A DNA stretch of 64,000 nucleotides from Gemmatales bacterium (GTDB lineage Bacteria > Planctomycetota > Planctomycetia > Gemmatales > Gemmataceae): contig BPJP01000003.1 in NCBI GenBank assembly GCA_026004675.1, positions 248,001-312,000 on the forward strand, written 5' to 3'. A model generated the notes under the pieces. The model was not told the origin of the DNA, did not search any database, and saw only the letters and a program-made list of their open reading frames with translations. A program made the translations under genes and the position numbers. Of this stretch, positions 54,689 to 63,937 are shown one piece after another (position 1 is the stretch's first letter; every line of letters starts with the position of its first letter).

Positions 54689-55839
54689 CGCAACCGATGA
54701 TCTACCTCGATAACGCCGCCACGAGTTTCCCCAAGCCGGAATCGGTCTACCAGACTTTGGACCGGTTCGCCCGAGAGCAGCTTGCTAATCCCGGGCGAGC
54801 CGGCCACAAGATGGCCCTTGCCGCCGAACGTGCCCTTGACGATTGCCGCCACCTCCTCAACCAGTTTTTCTGTGGCGAAGCTCCTGAGCGTTTCGTCTTC
54901 ACACTCAATTGCACAGATGGTCTGAACATGGCCTTCAAGGGAGTGCTCCGCGAAGGGGACCATGTCATCACTACGAATCTGGAGCACAATAGCGTCAGCC
55001 GGCCTTTGCGGGCTTTGGAATTGGCCGGCACCATTTCCTTGACTCGTGTTCCCGCTGACAGAACGGGCATCATCGACCCGAACGAAATCCGCGCAGCGAT
55101 CACACCGAAAACCAGGTTGATCGCCATCACGCACGCCAGCAACGTTGTCGGCACCGTGCAGCCTATTGGCGACGTGGGACGAATCGCCCGCGAACATGAC
55201 CTGCTCTTTCTGGTCGACGCCGCCCAGACCGCAGGAGTCGTTCCCATCAACATCCAAGAGCAACAGATCGACCTGCTGGCTTTTCCTGGTCACAAATCGC
55301 TGTTGGGTCCGACGGGAACGGGGGGACTTTATGTTGGTCGCCGCGTTCAACTCAAAGCCTGGCGTGAAGGTGGTACAGGAGGAGATTCCTCAAGCGAAAC
55401 CCAACCAAAAGAATTCCCCTATTTCCTCGAGGGGGGGACCCCGAATGTTTTGGGCATCGTGGGATTGACCGCCGGCATTCGCTATGTGCAGGAACGTGGC
55501 CTGGAGAACATCCATTTTCACGAAACCCAACTCGTCGAGCGGTTGTGGCAAAGGCTTGAAAGCATTCCCGGATGCCGGGTGTTCGGCATACGGGACCCAC
55601 AAAAGCGTGTTGGCACTTTGAGCTTTCACTGCGAGCAGCTCCCCGCGGCGGAAATCGGTGGCATCCTGGACGAGGCATTCGAGATTGCCGTTCGTCCCGG
55701 ACTGCATTGTGCTCCCTACGTCCACCACGCGTTGGGCATCTTCCCTGACGGTGCTGTCCGCGTCAGTCCCGGACCATTCAACACCGAGGAAGACATCGAT
55801 CAACTTGCCGCCGCCTTGGTTGAAATCTTGTCAAGCTGA
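54685..55839 (+). CDS. aminotransferase class V, cysteine-desulfurase-like (TIGR01977/EF2568 type)
   Basis: A 384-residue PLP enzyme. Visible motifs are IYLDNAATSFPKPESVY, NLEHNSVSRPLRAL, ITHASNVVGTVQPI, the cofactor Asp in FLVDAAQTAG, the Schiff-base lysine in FPGHKSLLGPTGTGG, and the catalytic-type Cys in RPGLHCAPYVHHALG. The spacing and the LHCAP pocket suit the IscS/SufS-related EF2568-like group. Some members of that group occur near selenium-dependent molybdenum hydroxylase genes. Proteins of this fold supply sulfur or selenium from Cys or Sec, but the donor cannot be predicted here. It is translationally coupled to the zinc peptidase gene. Confidence 0.9.
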   Translation: MTQPMIYLDNAATSFPKPESVYQTLDRFAREQLANPGRAGHKMALAAERALDDCRHLLNQFFCGEAPERFVFTLNCTDGLNMAFKGVLREGDHVITTNLEHNSVSRPLRALELAGTISLTRVPADRTGIIDPNEIRAAITPKTRLIAITHASNVVGTVQPIGDVGRIAREHDLLFLVDAAQTAGVVPINIQEQQIDLLAFPGHKSLLGPTGTGGLYVGRRVQLKAWREGGTGGDSSSETQPKEFPYFLEGGTPNVLGIVGLTAGIRYVQERGLENIHFHETQLVERLWQRLESIPGCRVFGIRDPQKRVGTLSFHCEQLPAAEIGGILDEAFEIAVRPGLHCAPYVHHALGIFPDGAVRVSPGPFNTEEDIDQLAAALVEILSS

Positions 55840-56006
55840 TGACACCCTTTGGCGTAATCCGTGTGTTAGACTCTTTGCACAGGCTTTGGCCATCCAACTA
55901 GCGACCGGCTCTTTTCTCGAAAAATCCGTATCTTGTCTACGCGGCCATACAGAACAGCTACGCTATGAAACACAGACCGGCTGCTGTCTGGAAGTGGGAG
56001 CAAATC

Positions 56007-56420
56007 ATGTTCGACTCGCAGTTATGGATGAGCGTTCTGCGAATGATCGGCAGTTTCGCGGTCGTGTTCGGTTTGATGCCCTTTGTAGGCGCGAATCTCC
56101 TCATTCGCTGGCTTGCCAAGGCGGGCTACGAACATCTTGAGTTGACGACCTGTGTCAAGGCTTTCTACTTCGGGTTCGTTTCGGCATTTTGTGCCGTTGT
56201 CATCTTCAACATGGTCAACCAATACGTGTTCGGGGGTCAGATTATGCCGGCAGTACAAACAGTTATCCGTTGGCTTCTGGCATTCCTGACGCAGTTCGTA
56301 TGCGTGCCACTGATGATGGGTTTGCGCGAGCGCAAGGCCATTCTGATCGAAGTCGCCGCGATTGCCGTGACCAATGCTGTCGGCTATGGCTTTGTCTATC
56401 TGTTCATTCTTCCGCATTGA
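56007..56420 (+). CDS. four-helix membrane protein of unknown function
   Basis: A 137-residue protein with four predicted membrane helices (MIGSFAVVFGLMPFVGANLL, CVKAFYFGFVSAFCAVVIF, WLLAFLTQFVCVPLMMG, VTNAVGYGFVYLFIL). GGGAG is seven bases before ATG 56007; a Met 14 codons earlier is less well supported. It ends 41 bases before the SLC4-type transporter gene on the same strand, so the two are probably coexpressed and may work together. No homologue is recognised. Confidence 0.65.
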   Translation: MFDSQLWMSVLRMIGSFAVVFGLMPFVGANLLIRWLAKAGYEHLELTTCVKAFYFGFVSAFCAVVIFNMVNQYVFGGQIMPAVQTVIRWLLAFLTQFVCVPLMMGLRERKAILIEVAAIAVTNAVGYGFVYLFILPH

Positions 56421-56461
56421 TTCTCGACAAACAGTACAACCGATTTCGGGATGAGAGCTAG

Positions 56462-58497
56462 ATGAAGGGAATACAAAAAGCACTCGCCGAAGGATCGTTT
56501 TTGCTGGACCTGAAGGCCCATGATCTCGCTTCGGCGCTTCACCAGGTTTTGAACTACGTTATCGCCAAAGGCAAATTGGCGGCTGAACACCGCGACGAAG
56601 TGGAAAAAGCGCTGCTCGATCGAGAGGCCGAGTCGTCCACCGCGATCGGACACGCCGTCGGCGTGCCTCACATTTACCTGGACCTTTTTACGGAACCGGC
56701 GATCGTCTTCGTCCGCCTGGCGGAGCCGCTCAATCTCGGCGCTCCCGACGGCATACCGACGCAATACCTGTTTGTTTTGCTCGGCCCCACCGGCAAGGCG
56801 GCCGAGCATCTGGATACGCTGATGAACATCGTTCGGCTCATGTCGGACGACCAGTTCCGCTATGAAATCCGCGAAGCACGGTCGCAGCAGGAAGTGCTGG
56901 ACGCGTTTCGCCGGTTCGTCGTCCGTAATGTGCCGCCGACCCCGGCCCGCAAACCGCCGCCCAGTGAATCGCTGCAGTACACAGGGCGCTGGTTTGGCGG
57001 CGTCATACAGGATATTCGCCGTCGCGCTGCTCATTACGTCAGCGACTTCCGCGACGGTCTGCATTCGAAATGCGTCGCTTCCAGTATTTTCTTGTATTTC
57101 GCATGTTTGGCGCCGGCAGTCATGTTCGGGGGGGGTGACAGCGGACTTGACCGGCAATCAAATCGGCGCCGTGGAAATGATCCTGGCGACGGCCCTCTGC
57201 GGCGTGTTGTACGCCCTGTTCTCCGGTCAGCCGTTGATTATTCTCGCTGGCACCGGACCACAGCTCATCTTTGCTGCCTTCCTTTATCAAATCTGCGTAG
57301 ACATGGATGTCGATTTTCTGGCCAGCCGGGCCTGGGTCGGCATCTGGACAGCCTTGTTCTTGGTTCTGCTCGCCAGCCGGGATGCCAGTTGCCTGATGCG
57401 CTATTTCACCCGGTTCACAGACGAAGTGTTTGCCGCTTTCATTACCCTTATCTTCATCGCGTCCGCCCTGAAAGCCATTTTCGGCGTGTTCGCCCAGGAC
57501 GATATCAGTCACGACACGGCCCTGTTATCGTTGCTTCTCGCTTTGGGGCACCTACTATGTCGCCATGAACTTGACGCGATTTCGCCGAAGCCGCTATCTC
57601 CTGCCGCAAATTCGCGAGTTCCTCGCTGACTTCGGCCTCGCTATTGCAATCGCCATCATGACCTTGGTGTCGATCTGGCTGCATGAAGTCGAATTGAAAG
57701 TGCTTCCCGTGCCCGACGGGCTGGAGCCTACCGTTCGGCGCGATTGGTTCGTCAATCCCATGGGCACGCCAACCTGGGTCTGGTTCGCCGCAATGGGACC
57801 GGCTTTACTCGCAACCGTGCTGGTGTACGCCGAACAGAATATCACTGGTCGGCTGGTCAACAGCCCGGAACACAAACTGCAAAAGGGCGAAGCCTACCAT
57901 CTGGACCTTCTCGTCGTTGGCGTTTTGATCGGCATCTGCTCGCTCTTCGGACTTCCCTGGCTCGTGGGCGCGACCGTGCGCTCCCTGAACCATGTCCGCA
58001 GCCTTGCCACCTCCGAGGAAGTCGTGACCCCCGGCGGCGAAACCCGCGAACGCATCCTTCACGTTCGCGAAAACCGTGTCACGCCACTGGCCATCCACCT
58101 TATGATCGGATTGTCTCTCTTCTTGCTGCCTTTGCTCAAGACGATTCCGATGGCCGTCCTCTACGGACTGTTCCTGTTCATGGGCGTCGTGTCCATGGCC
58201 GGCAATCAATTCCTCGAAAGGCTAAGCTTGTGGTTGATGGACACCAATCTCTATCCCTCGACGCATTACATCCGGCAAGTGCCGAGATGGATCATCCACA
58301 AGTATACGCTGATCCAGTTGGTGTGTTTCGGCGCGCTCGCTATAGTGGAGATGACGCCCTTGGCCATCCTCTTCCCACTGTTCATTGCCTTGCTCGTACC
58401 GGTTCGCATCTGGATCAGCCGGTTCTTCGACCCCAAGCATTTGGCCGCCCTCGATGCTGAAGAGGAACCCGAAGAGGAAGAACTGCAGTGGGTTTAA
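56462..58497 (+). CDS. SLC4/band-3-type bicarbonate (anion) transporter with EIIA-like N-domain (two frameshifts as sequenced)
   Basis: Three frames give one protein of about 678 residues. Residues 1-160 form a cytoplasmic domain of PTS-EIIA type, with STAIGHAVGVPHIYLDLF around the histidine loop, as in the cytoplasmic domain of band 3. The membrane part begins RDGLHSKCVASSIFLYFACLAP, continues with GNQIGAVEMILATALCG and AGTGPQLIFAAFLYQ, and later with DWFVNPMGTPTWVWFAAMGPALLATVLVY and EHKLQKGEAYHLDLLVVGVL, all SLC4-family hallmarks. Breaks lie in G8 at 57128-57135 (seven G restore MFGGVTADLTG) and GGGG 57545-57548 (three restore LALGTYYVAMNL). Expected function is bicarbonate or other anion exchange. 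GAGAGCTAG precedes ATG 56462. Confidence 0.87.
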
Positions 58498-58584
58498 CGC
58501 CCCCCTCCCTGGCTGCCAATTCAGCACTCGCGATGGAGCGGCGATTGTCGTTGAAAGGGTCCAACGACTCATGAAGGCACGTTC

Positions 58585-59220
58585 TCAAATCCAATCGGCC
58601 AGCAACCCGCGTTTCTGCAAGTGCTGTCGCAACCGGCTCAGGCGAGCGCGCAAAACACGGGCATCCATTCCCAATCGCTCGGCAACCTCGGACGTGCGGT
58701 AGCCTTGCAAACGCATTTCCAACAACGTTCGGTCTACCTCCGACAAGCCGGCAAGGGCCTGGTCAATGGCATCGTGCAGTTGGGCGGCTTGTGCCGGGTC
58801 GGGCAGATTCGCTTCCAATAGATCAAGGAGCTGGCTTCGCGAATCTTCGGCGGCATCGGCCGATGTTTGTCTCTGCATACGCCGCCATTGCCTGGCCACC
58901 TTGCGGCGAACCATCGTCAAAAGCAATGCCATCAATTGCTCCGGTGTTTGAAACGTAAACTCGGCGTTCTTCATCCCCGAAAGCAATGTACGATGGACCG
59001 ATTGGGCGATGTCGATGGAATCGAGTTGGGAGCGCATGGCGGGACCTAGTAACGTCCGCGCCGCCAGCCGAACACGTGGTTCATACTCGCGGACCAATTC
59101 GTCAAGCGCGCTTTCATCGCCACTGCGAATTCGCTGCAACAGTGTTTCCAGCCGGTTGGAACATTCCGCCATGCCGACCATCATAGGAAATGTGATTTCG
59201 AGATGCGAGAGCAGGTCCAT
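58585..59220 (-). CDS. ECF-type RNA polymerase sigma factor (planctomycete group)
   Basis: A 211-residue sigma factor of the extracytoplasmic-function class. Region 2 is visible as SALDELVREYEPRVRLAARTLL with SIDIAQSVHRTLLSG and LMALLLTMVRRKVARQWRRMQ. Region 4 is LSEVDRTLLEMRLQGYRTSE followed by VAERLGMDARVLRARLSRLR. No anti-sigma or kinase gene is adjacent. ATG 59220 is taken as the start, but ATG 59172 (MAECSNRLE) is an alternative because the first 16 residues are atypical. It is divergent from the C45-type hydrolase gene, separated by 160 bases. Confidence 0.85.
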   Translation of the reverse strand: MDLLSHLEITFPMMVGMAECSNRLETLLQRIRSGDESALDELVREYEPRVRLAARTLLGPAMRSQLDSIDIAQSVHRTLLSGMKNAEFTFQTPEQLMALLLTMVRRKVARQWRRMQRQTSADAAEDSRSQLLDLLEANLPDPAQAAQLHDAIDQALAGLSEVDRTLLEMRLQGYRTSEVAERLGMDARVLRARLSRLRQHLQKRGLLADWI

Positions 59221-59380
59221 TCTCTCGAATGACGCCGACTAGGAAAACGAGGCTAGCCACGCAGACCTGACGAAAGCGGCGATCTCCTCCACTATCGACG
59301 CCGACTGCATCCGCCTCGAAAAAATTCCGGCAGCGAACTATACTTCGGTTGCCCGATGAAAAACGGAGGCAAGGTGCTTT

Positions 59381-60508
59381 ATGCCAAAACGATCCCTTCT
59401 TATTTTGCTCGTCGTGTTCGCCCAGATCGACCTCCTCCGCGCGGCATCGCCGTATGAAGCAGGCGAACACGGCCAGGGAAGACTTCAATTCATCAACGGC
59501 TTGCCTGTGTTGATCGTACAGGGCAAACCGGAGGAAATGGGCGAACAGATCGGCGTCTTGACCAGAAAACCGCTGCAGAAGTTGCACCATTTTCCGCAAG
59601 ATTACTTGCGGTCCTTCGGCTACCGCGGCTTATGGCCCATCCTGGTGCGTGTTTCCAACAGCATGAAGCCGTCATTCCCGAAACACCATCTCACCGAGCT
59701 GAACGCGATCATCCGCAGTGCGGGACTCGACCACGACCTGGCGGTCGCCGGTAACACCTTTACCGACATCAAGAAAATCGGAGCCTGCTCGACACTCATT
59801 GTCGAACCGAAACGGACCGCCACAGCGTCGTTGCTATTCGGCCGGAATCTCGACTACCGCACGCTGGGTTATTTGCACGATTACACTCTGGTCATGATTT
59901 ACCGGCCAGCCGGCAAACACGCTTTCGCCTCGATCGGCTTCCCCGGTTTTATCGGTTGCCTGTCGGGAATCAATGATGCCGGTCTCGCCGTCGCCGTGCT
60001 TGAAGTCTACGCCTCGAAAGATAAATCCTTGGGCTTCGATCCGACGGGCACTCCCTATGCCATGTGCTTTCGCCGTGTGCTGGAAGAATGCACCACTATT
60101 GCCGAAGCGAAAAATTTGCTGCAATCGATGAAACGCACCACTTGGGTCAATCTTGCTGTTTGCGACCAGCAGACAGGGGCCGTCTTGGAAATCACTCCAA
60201 ACAACATCGTTGAACGACGTCCCGAGCAGGGTATCTGCCCGTGTACCAATCATTTTCGAAGTAGCAAACTTGGCGACAAACACGTTCGCTGCCGCCGCTA
60301 CCAGGCTTTGGAACGCTCTTTTGCGATCGACAAGATCACCATGGAAGACATGCGACAACTGCTGCACGACTCCAGGCAGGAATGCCTCACTTTTCAAACG
60401 ATGATCTTCGAGCCGAAAACGCTAACGCTTCATTTGGCAATCGGTCGCCCACCGACGACGGCCAGACCGCTCAAAAGGCTTGAGCTGAAGCCGCTGCTTA
60501 AACCTTGA
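59381..60508 (+). CDS. exported C45-family (acyl-CoA:6-aminopenicillanate acyltransferase-like) hydrolase
   Basis: A 375-residue protein with signal peptide (LLILLVVFAQIDLLRAA). It belongs to the Ntn-type family named after acyl-CoA:isopenicillin N acyltransferase (peptidase C45). These proteins cleave themselves before a catalytic Cys. Here that Cys is probably in IGACSTLIVEPK, followed by LLFGRNLDYRTLGYLHDYT and the family segment GFPGFIGCLSGINDAGLAVAVLE. A second region includes TPYAMCFRRVLEECTTIAEAKNLL. The substrate is unknown. A TATACT box lies at 59339-59344 and GGAGG before ATG 59381, but no clear -35 box is seen. Convergent with the phosphoesterase gene. Confidence 0.85.
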   Translation: MPKRSLLILLVVFAQIDLLRAASPYEAGEHGQGRLQFINGLPVLIVQGKPEEMGEQIGVLTRKPLQKLHHFPQDYLRSFGYRGLWPILVRVSNSMKPSFPKHHLTELNAIIRSAGLDHDLAVAGNTFTDIKKIGACSTLIVEPKRTATASLLFGRNLDYRTLGYLHDYTLVMIYRPAGKHAFASIGFPGFIGCLSGINDAGLAVAVLEVYASKDKSLGFDPTGTPYAMCFRRVLEECTTIAEAKNLLQSMKRTTWVNLAVCDQQTGAVLEITPNNIVERRPEQGICPCTNHFRSSKLGDKHVRCRRYQALERSFAIDKITMEDMRQLLHDSRQECLTFQTMIFEPKTLTLHLAIGRPPTTARPLKRLELKPLLKP

Positions 60509-60523
60509 AAAACCTCGTCGCCT

Positions 60524-61294
60524 TCACTTTACGACTGGTCGGTACCTTTCGTTTGCGCCTCGCCACGTGGCATTGGCGCGGGGAGCCTTAGGGCGTTCTT
60601 TGGTGAATTTCCCTCCGCTTCGATACACCTGGCTGAGCAGGTCCTTCGCTTTTTCGGGCAAGGGACTTGCCTCAACGGCCTTGATCGCTTCGTCAATGGG
60701 GTATTCGAAACGGTGCAAGGTCACGCATCCGTCCTCGATGATCGCATACGAGCCGCGCGGGTCGCCATCGCGAGGCAAGCCGACACTCCCTGGATTGACC
60801 ACGGTTTTTTGTCCGACTTCCAGGACCAATGGACGATGCGTGTGACCAACGCAAATAAAATCGGCGTCGATCCCTTCCAAACGTCGCCGCCAGAATTCTA
60901 CGTCGGCTGCGCCGTATTCTTCGAGCGGGTCGACCGGGGTGGCGTGGACCAAAAACAGGCGCATGCTGCCGAGCGTAATCATTTCGGTGACCGGCAATCG
61001 ACCGAGATAAGCCAGGGCATCGTCGGAAAGACGTTGCCGCGTCAACGGGCGAGTGATCGCGGTGAGATAGCGGAATCCCTGCTCCCCGCGAATCACGACG
61101 TTCTGGGCCGAGTCATGGTCGTGATTGCCTCGAATCGAATAGCCTGCGCGTTCGCGAATCCAGTCGACGCAAGGCTGTGGCTCGACACCGTAGTCTACGT
61201 TGTCCCCCAGACAAATGCATATATCGCAAGCACAGTCGAGCGACCGCAAAGCGGGCCAGTTTGCGTGAATATCGGAAACCAATAGAATGCGCAT
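60524..61294 (-). CDS. calcineurin-like metallophosphoesterase (YfcE/MJ0936-like)
   Basis: A 256-residue phosphoesterase with the classic metal-site motifs MRILLVSDIHANWPAL, ICLGDNVDYG, SIRGNHDHD, LFLVHATP and CVGHTHRPLV, followed by VNPGSVGLPRDGDPRGSYAI. This arrangement matches small cytoplasmic phosphodiesterases of the YfcE type. It has a C-terminal basic extension of about 50 residues (KFTKERPKAPRANATWRGAN) not found in minimal family members. ATG 61294 fits the start of the first motif; the 19-residue extension in the open frame is discarded. It is divergent from rnc, 115 bases away. Confidence 0.92.
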   Translation of the reverse strand: MRILLVSDIHANWPALRSLDCACDICICLGDNVDYGVEPQPCVDWIRERAGYSIRGNHDHDSAQNVVIRGEQGFRYLTAITRPLTRQRLSDDALAYLGRLPVTEMITLGSMRLFLVHATPVDPLEEYGAADVEFWRRRLEGIDADFICVGHTHRPLVLEVGQKTVVNPGSVGLPRDGDPRGSYAIIEDGCVTLHRFEYPIDEAIKAVEASPLPEKAKDLLSQVYRSGGKFTKERPKAPRANATWRGANERYRPVVK

Positions 61295-61409
61295 CGTTCT
61301 ACGATTCGGAGCCGACCACCGGCGGCATACCTGGCACGCCAGCGTTGACAAAACTTCCCAGCAATGATAACGTCGATAACACCTGCCGACTACTGTTGAA
61401 GTGATCGTT

Positions 61410-62138
61410 ATGACGAGCCCGACAATAACTTCAAACGAACAAGGAATTCTCGACGAATGCCAGCGGACGATCGGCTATCAGTTCAAACATGCTGGCTTGT
61501 TGCGATCCGCTTTGACCCATGCTTCGGGCGCCAACACCAGATTGGCGTCGAACGAGCGCCTCGAGTTTTTGGGTGACGCGATCCTGGGTCTCGTCGTTTG
61601 TGAGGAACTTTTCCGCCGATTTCCCGAAGAACAAGAAGGCGAATTGACGCGGATCAAGTCGATCGTCGTCAGTCGGCGAACCTGTGCCCGCATCAGCAGG
61701 CTGCTCAACCTCGGCGATTTTCTGTTCCTCGGCAAAGGCATGCATTTTCATGCCGCCGTCCCTTCCAGCTTGCTTGCTGACGTTTACGAATCGCTGGTAG
61801 CGGCTATCTATCTCGATGGCGGACTGGAAGCTGCTCGATCGTTCATCCTCCGTCACGTCGACGCGATCATCGACGAAGTCGCTGGCGGCTCCCACGGAGG
61901 CAATTACAAGTCGGTGCTGCAACAAGTCGCCCAGCGCGATTTCGGTGCCACTCCGCAGTACCAACTGCTCGACGAAAAAGGACCGGATCACAGCAAGTGT
62001 TTCAAGGTCGCCGCCGTCATCAACCGCCATATTTACCCCGCTGCCTGGGGCCGAAACAAGAAAGAAGCCGAGCAAAAAGCCGCCATGAACGCCCTCGCTG
62101 AAATCAATGGCCAGTCCGCTCCTTTCGTCTGCGATTGA
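61410..62138 (+). CDS. rnc: ribonuclease III
   Basis: RNase III cleaves double-stranded RNA in rRNA maturation and mRNA control. The 242-residue protein has the signature ERLEFLGDAILGLVVCEELF, the catalytic carboxylate region LLADVYESLVAAIYLDGG, and a C-terminal double-stranded-RNA-binding domain (YKSVLQQVAQRDFGATPQYQ to NKKEAEQKAAMNALAEI). ATG 61410 is chosen; a GTG three codons earlier is also possible. The following zinc-ribbon gene begins eight bases after its stop, so the two are probably one transcript. Confidence 0.95.
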   Translation: MTSPTITSNEQGILDECQRTIGYQFKHAGLLRSALTHASGANTRLASNERLEFLGDAILGLVVCEELFRRFPEEQEGELTRIKSIVVSRRTCARISRLLNLGDFLFLGKGMHFHAAVPSSLLADVYESLVAAIYLDGGLEAARSFILRHVDAIIDEVAGGSHGGNYKSVLQQVAQRDFGATPQYQLLDEKGPDHSKCFKVAAVINRHIYPAAWGRNKKEAEQKAAMNALAEINGQSAPFVCD

Positions 62139-62145
62139 GCCGACC

Positions 62146-62445
62146 ATGGAACTCAACTTCCCCGTTCTCTGCACCAATCCGGAATGCGGCCAACCTGCCA
62201 TTTACAAAATTGCTTCGCGCTGGAGTGACGGCGTCACCGGCGAATTGAAAACGTACGCCCTCAGTTGCGACAACTGCTTGAAAAAACTATTTGCCCAAAG
62301 CCAGGCGAAACAAGCCGCCTGCCGACTCGCCCCCGCAGAGACGCTCGATCCTCCCGGCATCTATCGCCTCGTTCGAGGCCAACTCGATTCCCAACTCGAA
62401 CGCCTGACCGATCTGGAACAAATTCTCCGAACCCGGAAACAATAA
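62146..62445 (+). CDS. small zinc-ribbon-like protein of unknown function
   Basis: A 99-residue protein with two Cys pairs, CTNPEC near residue 8 and CDNC near residue 44, which could bind one zinc ion. The C-terminal half (LVRGQLDSQLERLTDLEQIL) is a charged coiled coil. The chosen ATG 62146 starts just before the first Cys pair; a longer frame overlaps the end of rnc. Its place directly after rnc hints at an RNA-related or housekeeping role, but this is inference only. Confidence 0.65.
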   Translation: MELNFPVLCTNPECGQPAIYKIASRWSDGVTGELKTYALSCDNCLKKLFAQSQAKQAACRLAPAETLDPPGIYRLVRGQLDSQLERLTDLEQILRTRKQ

Positions 62446-62566
62446 CTTCCTCGCTTGCTTCTGGGCACACACGCTGGAGCGAAAAACGAAACAACTTCGT
62501 TGAAACTCGCTCCTGATTGCCGTTACAATCCAGTGGCAGCCCAATCCGCAGAAGGTGATATGTTCC

Positions 62567-63016
62567 ATGCGTCTGCAAACAATGATCTTCGCAGCAGTCG
62601 TTCTCGGCAGCTTGGGTTTGGTCAGCATAGGCTGCAAACAGGGAGGCCAGCCGCTTAGCAAAGAAGAGGCTCATTTGAGCCAACTGGCCAGGTTGTACGG
62701 TCAATACCTTGCCGAGAACCAGGGAAAGCCTCCCCCCGATGCCAAAACATTCAAGGCTTTTTTGACCCGACTGAAGAATTCGGGACAATTACAGCTCGAA
62801 GATATTGAGGAGGTCTTCGTTTCTCCTCGCGATCATCTGCCCTATGTGATCCGCTACAACGTGTCGATGGCTACAGCAGACACAGGTGATGGACCGGTTG
62901 TCGCTTATGAGCAAAACGGTCTCGAGGGCAAACACTTCGTCGCCTTTGCCAACACGAAAGTCGTTGAAGTAAGCAAACAAGAATTGGACCGGATGCTCGG
63001 TGCATCCGGCAAATAA
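62567..63016 (+). CDS. hypothetical lipoprotein
   Basis: A 149-residue exported protein with a signal peptide ending in a good lipobox (LVSIGC, Cys near residue 23). The mature part is charged, with SKEEAHLSQLARLYGQYLAEN near the start and a beta-rich centre (EDIEEVFVSPRDHLPYVIRY). AAGGTGA lies nine bases before ATG 62567. The next gene, a DUF1559 pilin-like protein, follows after 20 bases. In planctomycetes such lipoproteins are commonly paired with DUF1559 genes, so a shared envelope role is plausible. Confidence 0.78.
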   Translation: MRLQTMIFAAVVLGSLGLVSIGCKQGGQPLSKEEAHLSQLARLYGQYLAENQGKPPPDAKTFKAFLTRLKNSGQLQLEDIEEVFVSPRDHLPYVIRYNVSMATADTGDGPVVAYEQNGLEGKHFVAFANTKVVEVSKQELDRMLGASGK

Positions 63017-63036
63017 TAGTCCCAAGGAGTACGCAC

Positions 63037-63936
63037 ATGAGTCATCATATCATCATTAAAAGGCGTGCGTTTACCTTGATTGAGCTGCTGGTTGTCATCG
63101 CGATAATTGGCGTGTTGGTCGGTCTGCTTTTGCCGGCGGTGCAGAAAGTCCGCGAAGCCGCCAACCGCATCCAGTGTGTCAATCACCTGAAACAAATCGG
63201 TGTTGCTATCCACAATCATCATGACAGCATCGGTACCTTCCCAACGGGAGGCCGTCGGCCATGGTCGACAACTGCCTTCAACTCCGGTTCGTCAGCAATC
63301 ATGGGACCAGGATGGCCGTTTCAAATATTACCCTACATGGAGCAAACCTCCGTCTATAACCAAACGACGTGGCGAGCGATCGAAACATCACCCATCAAGC
63401 TGTACTTTTGTCCGTCGCGACGGCCACCCACGTTTCAAGGCGGTCGCGCCTTGATGGACTATGCCAGTGCGACTCCAGCGAACAGCCCGTGGTCCTGGGA
63501 TCAATTCTGGTATGGAAATATCTGGGGAGAGAACGGCACGCCGTCGGGCGTTACCTATTACGGTATCATCATTCGTTATAACAACGGCGACGCCACAACT
63601 GTTTCGAGCGTTTTGGATGGCACATCCCAAACCCTACTTGTCAGTGAAAAATGGTTGAAACCTTCCCGCTATGCGTCCGGTGATTGGCACGATGATCGCG
63701 GCTGGTCTGATGGATGGGACCCGGATATCGTTCGCTATACTGGTTTCCCGCCTATAAAAGACGCCGAAAGCTCGGGCTATGGCCGTGAAGGATACCAATT
63801 CGGCTCCGCCCATCCTGCCGGCATCAATGCACTATTTGGAGACGGAAGTGTCCGCATGATTTCCTACGGCGTTGATTTGACCATGTTCAATTACATGGGA
63901 CATCGCGCCGACGGCGCTACCGTCACGTTCGATTAA
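63037..63936 (+). CDS. DUF1559 protein with type IV pilin-like N-terminus
   Basis: A 299-residue protein of the planctomycete-expanded DUF1559 (SBP_bac_10) family. The N-terminus KRRAFTLIELLVVIAIIGV is a type IV pilin/pseudopilin methylation motif, with the Phe processing site after a short basic leader. The family segment AVQKVREAANRIQCVNHLKQ follows, then GPGWPFQILPYMEQ. The C-terminal H-x-G-G-like motif is FGSAHPAGINALFGDGSVRMIS. The protein is expected on the cell surface or in a pseudopilus; its function is not known. AAGGAG lies nine bases before ATG 63037. It is downstream of the lipoprotein gene. Confidence 0.95.
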   Translation: MSHHIIIKRRAFTLIELLVVIAIIGVLVGLLLPAVQKVREAANRIQCVNHLKQIGVAIHNHHDSIGTFPTGGRRPWSTTAFNSGSSAIMGPGWPFQILPYMEQTSVYNQTTWRAIETSPIKLYFCPSRRPPTFQGGRALMDYASATPANSPWSWDQFWYGNIWGENGTPSGVTYYGIIIRYNNGDATTVSSVLDGTSQTLLVSEKWLKPSRYASGDWHDDRGWSDGWDPDIVRYTGFPPIKDAESSGYGREGYQFGSAHPAGINALFGDGSVRMISYGVDLTMFNYMGHRADGATVTFD

Positions 63937-63937
63937 C

